NCBI GenBank assembly: GCA_036490335.1
Contig: DASXEB010000019.1
Span: 186,001-250,000 of the forward strand
Direction: 5' to 3'
DNA: 64,000 nucleotides
Origin: Palsa-1392 sp036490335
Lineage (GTDB): Bacteria > Verrucomicrobiota > Verrucomicrobiia > Chthoniobacterales > UBA10450
The notes beneath the pieces are model-generated. The model was given only the letters and a program-made list of their open reading frames with translations, did no database searches and was not told the DNA's origin. A program made the position numbers and the translations under genes. Below, in pieces: positions 58,869 to 64,000 of the stretch; position 1 is the first letter of the stretch; every line of letters begins with the position of its first letter.

Positions 58869-59503
58869 ACTTTGACGCAATCGCGCCGTTTTATCGCCGG
58901 CTCGAGCGCCTCGTCTTTGGCGGGAAACTGCAGCGCGCGCGCTGCGCATTCGTTAGGCAAATTCCCCCGGCGCGGCGCGCGCTCGTGATCGGCGACGGCG
59001 ATGGACGTTTTCTCGAGCAACTGCGGCGCGCGCAGCCCGAGCTGCCGATCGATTGTCTCGATGCGAGCGCGCGGATGCTGGCGCGCGCGCGCGCGAGAGT
59101 CGGAGATGAAAACGCGCAATACATTCGGGCGGATATTCGCGTCGCCGCTTTTCCGGCGCGGCGTTACGACCTCATCGTCACGAATTTTCTTCTCGATTGT
59201 TTCGATGAACGGGAATTGCCGCAAGTGATCGAAACGCTGGCCGCAGCGGCGAGCGATGACGCGGTTTGGCTGATCGCCGATTTTCAAATTCCGGGGCGCG
59301 GCTGGCGGCGGCCGGCGGCGCGACTGCTGATCGCGACGATGTATTTCTTTTTTCGAATTGTCGCCGGCCTAACGACGCGGCGGCTGGTCGAGTTCGCGCT
59401 GCTGCTCGAAGCGCGCGGGTTTTGCCTAACGAACTCGGCGTTCTCGCCTAACGAGATGCTTCGGGCGCAGGTTTGGCGGCGCCGAATGGCACACCCTGCG
59501 TAA
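58865..59503 (+). CDS. SAM-dependent methyltransferase, class I
   Basis: 212 residues. It starts MNFDAIAPFYRRLERLVFGG, like UbiE/COQ5-type enzymes. Motif I is RRALVIGDGDGRFLEQL (Gly-rich loop), followed by IDCLDASARMLARARAR and YDLIVTNFLLDCFDERELPQ. The C-terminus is a lipid-facing helix-rich part (AARLLIATMYFFFRIVAGLT). The substrate is not known; pairing with the UbiA-like membrane protein suggests a prenyl-quinone-like or lipid substrate. Its 3' end overlaps the convergent L,D-transpeptidase by 56 bp. Four nonamers. Confidence 0.85.
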   Translation: MNFDAIAPFYRRLERLVFGGKLQRARCAFVRQIPPARRALVIGDGDGRFLEQLRRAQPELPIDCLDASARMLARARARVGDENAQYIRADIRVAAFPARRYDLIVTNFLLDCFDERELPQVIETLAAAASDDAVWLIADFQIPGRGWRRPAARLLIATMYFFFRIVAGLTTRRLVEFALLLEARGFCLTNSAFSPNEMLRAQVWRRRMAHPA

Positions 59504-60539
59504 TTGTAACCTTGTTTCCTACAGTTACGAGGTCCTTGATCCGGACCGCGTCCCAGTTCGCCATCCGGATGCAGCCGTGACTGCCGGCGCGGCCGATCGT
59601 CTCCGGAAAATTCGTCCCGTGAATGCCGATGCCCGGTTTGTTCAAGCCCATCCAGAGAATGCCGACGGGATTGTTTGGCCCCGGCGGGATGTTGTAAAAA
59701 TCGTTCGTGCGCACGCCGTGCATGAGGACGCCCTCGTCGTGGCGAAACCAGGGCATGGTCGCGATGCCGAGAATTTTCCAGATGCCGAGCGGCGCGGGCA
59801 GTGTCTTCGAGCCGGGGGTGATCGGAAATTCCGCGACCAGTTTGTCGCCTTCGTGCACTTCGAGAAAACGCTCGCGAGTGTCGATGAAAATTTCCCGCCT
59901 AACGAGCGCGGGATTCTGCGGAATGAATTTCTCCGAGAGCGTCTCGATCCGGAAGGGCTGAACGTTAGGCACGTTGATCGTGTCGCCGACCTTGAGTTGG
60001 TCGAGGTCCACGCCCGGATTGAGTTTGCGCAAAAAATCTTCCGCGGAGTGATAACGCTCGGCGACAAATTCGAGGAGCGACCCGTAGAGCATCGCCTTCA
60101 ATTTCGCCTGCTCGGCCGGCTCGGACGCGACCGGGCCGACGAAGGTCTCGTCGTTAGGCTGAATCGTATAGGTCGTGTAAGGCGTCGGCACCTGCGCGAG
60201 CAATTCGGCGTCGACCGCGCCGGTCGGCGGCAGGCCGTGCGCTTTTTTGTAGGCGACGAGCGCCTTGCCGAAAAACTCGCCCATCTTTCCGTCGATTTTC
60301 CCGGGGCCGAATTCGTTGTTATCGAGAAAAATTTGCAGCCGCACGCTGGTCGTTTCGTCGTAAATGGGCAGCGCGACGAGCTCGCGCGGCGGCAGGCTCG
60401 GCGTCGGCTCCGGAGTTGGGGTTGGGGTGAATAACGGCAGCGGTGTTGGCGTTGGCGTCGGCGTGTGCCGAGTCCAAAATTGCGCGTCGGCGCGGGACGC
60501 AAGGACAAGCGCGAGCAAAATGGCGGCGCCAAATTTCAT
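59448..60539 (-). CDS. L,D-transpeptidase (YkuD) with peptidoglycan-binding and LysM-like regions
   Basis: 363 residues. A signal peptide (KFGAAILLALVLASRADAQ) is followed by a Thr/Pro linker (TPTPTPLPLFTPTPTPEP). A PG_binding_1 domain follows (LQIFLDNNEFGPGKIDGKMG), then a LysM-like segment (AEDFLRKLNPGVDLDQLKVG) and the YkuD catalytic domain. The last has the His in LMHGVRTNDF and the signature GRAGSHGCIRMAN with catalytic Cys. It makes 3-3 peptidoglycan cross-links or attaches proteins in the periplasm. It is full length and well formed. Confidence 0.93.
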   Translation of the reverse strand: MKFGAAILLALVLASRADAQFWTRHTPTPTPTPLPLFTPTPTPEPTPSLPPRELVALPIYDETTSVRLQIFLDNNEFGPGKIDGKMGEFFGKALVAYKKAHGLPPTGAVDAELLAQVPTPYTTYTIQPNDETFVGPVASEPAEQAKLKAMLYGSLLEFVAERYHSAEDFLRKLNPGVDLDQLKVGDTINVPNVQPFRIETLSEKFIPQNPALVRREIFIDTRERFLEVHEGDKLVAEFPITPGSKTLPAPLGIWKILGIATMPWFRHDEGVLMHGVRTNDFYNIPPGPNNPVGILWMGLNKPGIGIHGTNFPETIGRAGSHGCIRMANWDAVRIKDLVTVGNKVTITQGVPFGAAKPAPEASR

Positions 60540-60595
60540 TCGCGAAAGTTATCGTTTGGCTGCGGCGCTCGTGCAAATTGGCGACACCAAAAATT

Positions 60596-60611
60596 GCCTA
60601 ACGACTAACGA
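60596..60611. repeat. Nonamer near-doublet between the L,D-transpeptidase and debranching-enzyme genes
   Basis: GCCTAACGACTAACGA, an imperfect doublet of the nonamer in a 91-bp gap between the debranching-enzyme stop and the transpeptidase start. Confidence 0.7.
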
Positions 60612-60630
60612 GTCGACGCGAGCACGGATT

Positions 60631-62691
60631 TCAGTGCGGGGCCGTTTTCGCGAGGCAACGCAAGACTTCCGCAACGCTCCAGGCCTGCGCGATGCAGCCG
60701 CGCGGCGTGTGCGGCGCTTCGGCGTCGAAGATTTCGCTGATCGTGCCGATGCCGGCGTCGTCGAGATGTTCGCCGAAGGCGTCGAGGAATTTTCGCGCCT
60801 GCGTGCGCTCGTTCGGGTGAATTTTCAGCCAGGCGTCGACGAACGGCCCGATCAGCCAGGCCCAGACCGTGCCTTGGTGGTAGGCGGCGTCGCGCGTTTT
60901 CAGGTCGCCGTGATAATTTTTTTTGTATTCGGGATCGTTAGGCGAAAGGGAGCGCAGCCCGACCGGTGTGAGCAGCTCGCGCTCGACCACGGACATGACC
61001 GGTTCCCAGCGTTCGCGTTCGAGCACGGGATGATCGAGCGAGATCGCGAAAACCTGGTTCGGCCGCACGGACGGATCCTCGGCTTTTTCCGGTCCATCGA
61101 CGACGTCGAAGAGACAACCGCGCTCGTTATTCCAGAAACGCTGGTTGAACGACGCGCGCGCCTTGGCCGCGTGTCCGGCATAACGATCCGCCGCGGCCGC
61201 GTCGCCGCTTGTGCGCAGCCAGCCGGTCAGAATCTCGAGCGCATTAAACCAAAGCGCGTTGATCTCGACCGCCTTTCCGCGCCGCGGCGTGACGACCCAG
61301 TCGCCCATCTTCGCGTCCATCCAAGTGAGCTGGTAACCCTTCGCACCTTGCACGAGCAAACCGTCAACCGGATCGACGTGGATGTTGAACTTCGTGCCCG
61401 CGAGATGATGATCGATCACACTCGTTAGGCGCGGGAGCAGCAGTTCGAGTGTGGTCTGATCGTGCGTCGCCTCGAGGTAACGGTGGAGCGCGTGGAAAAA
61501 CCAGAGGGTCGCGTCCGCGGTGTTATAAAGGCCCTCGGTTTTTCCGTCGGGAAACATGTTTGGAATCAAACCGTCGCGGATGTATTGCGCGAAGGTGCGC
61601 AGGATGTAACCGGCCTCGACCGTGCGCCCGCTCGTGATCGTGAGGCCTTCGAGACTGATCATGGTATCGCGCCCCCAATCGGTGAACCAGTGATAGCCCG
61701 CGATGATGGTGCGGACCTCGTCGCCCGAGGCGTGGGCGCGCGCCTCCTCTTCCGCGCGGCCGGCCGGCGTGATGACAAATTGGTCCGCGGCCATGAGCAA
61801 CTCCGCCGCGACGCCCTCGCGCGCGGCCGGCTGCGCTTTTTCCACCAGACGCACGCGGCGGTGATGCTCGGCGATCTGCACGGCCTCTGGCGAAAGGACG
61901 TTGATAATGTCCCAAGTCTCGGTCGAGCCGACCAGCGTCGCTTCTTCTCGCGCGCCGAAATCGACCAGGAACGCGCCCGGACTCCAGAGATCGCCTTCGT
62001 AATCGTAACCGCGTTGCAGCTCGCTCCGATAAACGACCTGGCGAATCCTGCGCGCATCGATCGTGAAGGCCGAATCGCAACCCGGCAGTTGCATGCGCAG
62101 CGGCGGGAGCGGCGTTTCCGGGTTGGTGATTTCGTATTGGCCGCCGAGCGCGCGCACTTCGTAGGGGGTTTGCGGCAGGGCATCGACCGGATCTTCGTAA
62201 TGGCGGAAATTAAAAGCCGGCCGCAGCTCGAGTCGCGGGCGCGCGCCGTCGCCGCGCAGGCGATAGGTGACCTGAACCGTGTTTTGCCGGTGCAAAAGCA
62301 ACACGCGCTTCTCCAAAACGAAATCGCGCACCCGAAAAATCCACACCGGCAGCCCGGCCTCGAGCCAAAACTCCACCAGATCATCCGCCCCGCCGAGCTC
62401 GAGCGCGCCGCCCGCGCGTTCCTCCGCGCCTAATGACACCGCATCGTTGTCGCCGAAGATGAGCCGCTCCGAAATGTGGCTCCACATCACCATCCGACCG
62501 AAGGGCGCGGGCAACGCGGCGATGAGGAGCCCGTGATAGCGCCGGGTGATCGCGCCGGAAATCGTGCCCGACGCGTAACCGCCGAGACCGTTCGCGACCA
62601 GCCATTCGCGGCTGAGGAGAAGCTCGCGCGACTGCTTCGGGTCCCAGTGCATGACGCGCTCGGGAAATTCGACGCGGCCTGATCGATTCAT
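60631..62691 (-). CDS. Glycogen debranching enzyme (amylo-alpha-1,6-glucosidase type)
   Basis: 686 residues from ATG 62691 (MNRSGRVEFPERVM), overlapping the treZ stop by 4 bp. The N-terminal GDE_N domain (REWLVANGLGGYASGTISG, ITRRYHGLLIAALP) precedes an alpha/alpha toroid with YHWFTDWGRDTMISLEGL (catalytic Asp), EGLYNTADATLWF, YQLTWMDAKMGDWV and AYHQGTVWAWLIGP. It removes alpha-1,6 branches from glycogen or limit dextrins. It is cotranscribed with treZ, tying glycogen breakdown to trehalose formation. Two nonamers. Confidence 0.93.
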   Translation of the reverse strand: MNRSGRVEFPERVMHWDPKQSRELLLSREWLVANGLGGYASGTISGAITRRYHGLLIAALPAPFGRMVMWSHISERLIFGDNDAVSLGAEERAGGALELGGADDLVEFWLEAGLPVWIFRVRDFVLEKRVLLLHRQNTVQVTYRLRGDGARPRLELRPAFNFRHYEDPVDALPQTPYEVRALGGQYEITNPETPLPPLRMQLPGCDSAFTIDARRIRQVVYRSELQRGYDYEGDLWSPGAFLVDFGAREEATLVGSTETWDIINVLSPEAVQIAEHHRRVRLVEKAQPAAREGVAAELLMAADQFVITPAGRAEEEARAHASGDEVRTIIAGYHWFTDWGRDTMISLEGLTITSGRTVEAGYILRTFAQYIRDGLIPNMFPDGKTEGLYNTADATLWFFHALHRYLEATHDQTTLELLLPRLTSVIDHHLAGTKFNIHVDPVDGLLVQGAKGYQLTWMDAKMGDWVVTPRRGKAVEINALWFNALEILTGWLRTSGDAAAADRYAGHAAKARASFNQRFWNNERGCLFDVVDGPEKAEDPSVRPNQVFAISLDHPVLERERWEPVMSVVERELLTPVGLRSLSPNDPEYKKNYHGDLKTRDAAYHQGTVWAWLIGPFVDAWLKIHPNERTQARKFLDAFGEHLDDAGIGTISEIFDAEAPHTPRGCIAQAWSVAEVLRCLAKTAPH

Positions 62692-64000
62692 TCCGCCGTC
62701 TCTAGCAGAGGCGCGCCCGGCTGCAAGGCCACGGCGGCTTCCGCAGGAATTTTCCAGCCGGCCGGCGTGTCGAGCGCGACCGCGCCGGGGCCGCCGTATT
62801 TGGGACTTTCGCTCGACCAAAGCGCCTCCCAACTCCCGCCCGCGGCGACCGGCGCGAGGAGCGGTTCGGGTGCGACCTCGAGGGCAAAGGCCGGCCCGAG
62901 ATTCACGATCAGCAACCGATCGTTTTCGCCTAACGAATCGAAAAACCGCAAAACAAACGCCTGCGCGCCGAGTACCGCGCCGTCAACCGCCCCCGCTTCC
63001 TGCCGCGAGAAAACCGCATCGCCGCGCCGCAGCGAGATCAGGTCGCGGAACAGCGCGGTGATGCGCGGAAATTTCCCCCGCTCGGAAAAATCGAGCTTGC
63101 TTCGCTCGAACGTCTCGCGCTTTCCGGGATCGGCCAGTTGCGCCTGCACCTCCGCGGTCGCGAAGGCGGGGAATTGCCGGAGAAATTCGTGCCGTCCGTC
63201 ACGGATTTTCTCGCGCAGCTCGCCGCTCAGGTCGGCGAAATAAAGAAACGGCGTCGTCGCCCCGAACTCCTGGCCCTGGAAAAGCATCGGCGTCCAAGGC
63301 GCGAGCAGGAGCAGCGCGGTCAGCGCGCGGTAGCGGCCCGGCGAAGTCGCGAGGCGGATGCGCTCGCCGTCGCCGGAATTGGCGACCTGATCGTGATTCT
63401 CGATGAAAGCGACGAACGCCTCTGGCGCGAGCCCGCGGGTCGAAGTGCCGCGGCGTTTCGTCTGCCAACTGTAACGCTGGCCCTGGTAAAGATAGCCGCG
63501 TTTCACCGCCGAGATGAACTCCTGCGGCGCGCCGCGATAATCGGTGTAGTAAGCCTGCGTGCGGCCGGTCAGCGCGACGATCGCCGCGTGATGGAAGTCG
63601 TCATTCCAGAGCGCGTCGAGGCCGTAGCCGCCGGCGCTTTGTGGCCTGGCGAGCCGCGTTTCCTGCGGCTCGTTCTCGGCCAGGAGAACGATCGCGCGCG
63701 GGCCCGCCGCCTCGCGCGCGGCGGTCGCGATCGCGGCCAAAATGTGCTCAGGCGAACGATCGAAGATGCTTTGCGTGGCGTCGAAACGGAACCCGTCGAA
63801 ATGAAACTCCTCGATCCAGTAGCGCGCGTTGCTGATGAAATACTCGCGCACCGGGCCGGAGTTGCGGCCGTCGAAATTGAGCGCCTCGCCCCATTCCGTC
63901 TCCTCCTCGGCGCTGAAATAATCGTCGGAAAAGACGCGGACGTAATTCCCTTCCGGCCCAAGATGATTGTAAACCACATCGAGAATCACCCCGATGCCCG
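62688..64000 (-). CDS. treZ: Malto-oligosyltrehalose trehalohydrolase, 5' end outside window
   Basis: At least 437 residues of a GH13 enzyme; the N-terminal CBM and part of the barrel lie beyond the window edge. GVILDVVYNHLGPEGNYVRV, FHFDGFRFDATQSIFDRSPE (nucleophile Asp), VLLAENEPQ (acid Glu), YGLDALWNDDFHHAAIV and FIENHDQVANSG (third Asp) are in order, followed by a C-terminal beta domain. The product cleaves maltooligosyl-trehalose to release trehalose. TreY is not visible and may be upstream. Only one exact nonamer. Confidence 0.92.
   Translation of the reverse strand, partial: GIGVILDVVYNHLGPEGNYVRVFSDDYFSAEEETEWGEALNFDGRNSGPVREYFISNARYWIEEFHFDGFRFDATQSIFDRSPEHILAAIATAAREAAGPRAIVLLAENEPQETRLARPQSAGGYGLDALWNDDFHHAAIVALTGRTQAYYTDYRGAPQEFISAVKRGYLYQGQRYSWQTKRRGTSTRGLAPEAFVAFIENHDQVANSGDGERIRLATSPGRYRALTALLLLAPWTPMLFQGQEFGATTPFLYFADLSGELREKIRDGRHEFLRQFPAFATAEVQAQLADPGKRETFERSKLDFSERGKFPRITALFRDLISLRRGDAVFSRQEAGAVDGAVLGAQAFVLRFFDSLGENDRLLIVNLGPAFALEVAPEPLLAPVAAGGSWEALWSSESPKYGGPGAVALDTPAGWKIPAEAAVALQPGAPLLETAE

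Larger units (their letters stand above)
238..62936. repeat. Dispersed nonamer GCCTAACGA/TCGTTAGGC, about 93 exact copies
   Basis: Counted by eye on both strands: about 43 copies read GCCTAACGA and about 50 read TCGTTAGGC on the plus strand. First and last copies are at 238 and 62928. They occur in genes in all usable frames (Pro-Asn-Glu/Asp, Leu-Thr-x, Ser-Leu-Gly, Val-Arg-x), as stop codons, and between genes. Near variants (TGTTAGGC, CCCTAACG, GCCTAACA) add about 15. Densest stretch 8.4-12.9 kb; nearly empty 2.2-8.4, 26.3-31.6 and 38.1-44.0 kb. Confidence 0.9.

Noticed and set aside
238..62936. The nonamer as Chi or KOPS
   Set aside because: Both orientations occur about equally within one 64-kb window, whereas those words are strongly strand-biased.
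1..64000. tRNA or rRNA genes
   Set aside because: No cloverleaf-like or rRNA-like stretch was seen by eye; a tRNAscan/Infernal run would be decisive.

Overview
The window is GC-rich, densely coded bacterial DNA with about 60 protein genes on both strands and no rRNA, tRNA or CRISPR array that I could find. Gene content points to a soil or freshwater Verrucomicrobiota, probably near Chthoniobacterales (Spartobacteria). The clues are orphan duplicated ABC permeases, head-repeat/S74 surface proteins, Pro/Thr-rich secreted proteins and a long aromatic amino acid hydroxylase. This placement is inference, because there is no marker gene in the window.

Layout: 0-5 kb holds a thioredoxin end, an MFS exporter, a head-repeat/S74 surface protein divergent from a frameshifted secreted esterase, and a 21-bp repeat tract. 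5-8 kb holds queE, a LysE exporter and a secreted protein. 8-12 kb is a tight biosynthetic operon (dapF-dapA-dapB-folK-panB). 12-18 kb has an OmpA protein and, convergent to it, a type II secretion/type IV pilus assembly operon with two GspE/PilB ATPases, one of them split. 18-26 kb holds a deleted hydrolase, an aminotransferase-like/sulfotransferase-like pair, dgt, a LON-domain gene, aroD, a sugar transferase and ribE. 26-33 kb holds a TonB receptor, a TPR membrane protein and a transglutaminase-like lipoprotein. 33-38.5 kb holds a secreted protein, a phosphatase-fold protein without catalytic residues, gpmI and a desaturase. 38.5-44 kb is a patchwork accessory region: an Fn3 protein, a second 21-bp repeat tract with a decayed surface-protein remnant, a second S74/esterase pair, a resolvase scar and a VapBC-type module. 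44-64 kb returns to housekeeping genes: aromatic hydroxylase, proBA, ABC permease, SNF2 helicase, rarD, a glycosyltransferase, lipA, a methyltransferase, an L,D-transpeptidase, a debranching enzyme and treZ.

The most striking signal is not a gene. The nonamer GCCTAACGA/TCGTTAGGC occurs about 93 times by hand count (roughly one per 0.7 kb, against about 0.5 expected by chance). It lies on both strands, inside and between genes. It supplies the stop codons of at least nine genes, forms inverted repeats between convergent genes, and is nearly absent from the surface-protein and accessory segments. This is the profile of a DNA uptake sequence or another genome-wide protein-binding word. The second most interesting item is the sulfotransferase-like/aminotransferase-like gene pair, whose aminotransferase has His where the PLP lysine should be.
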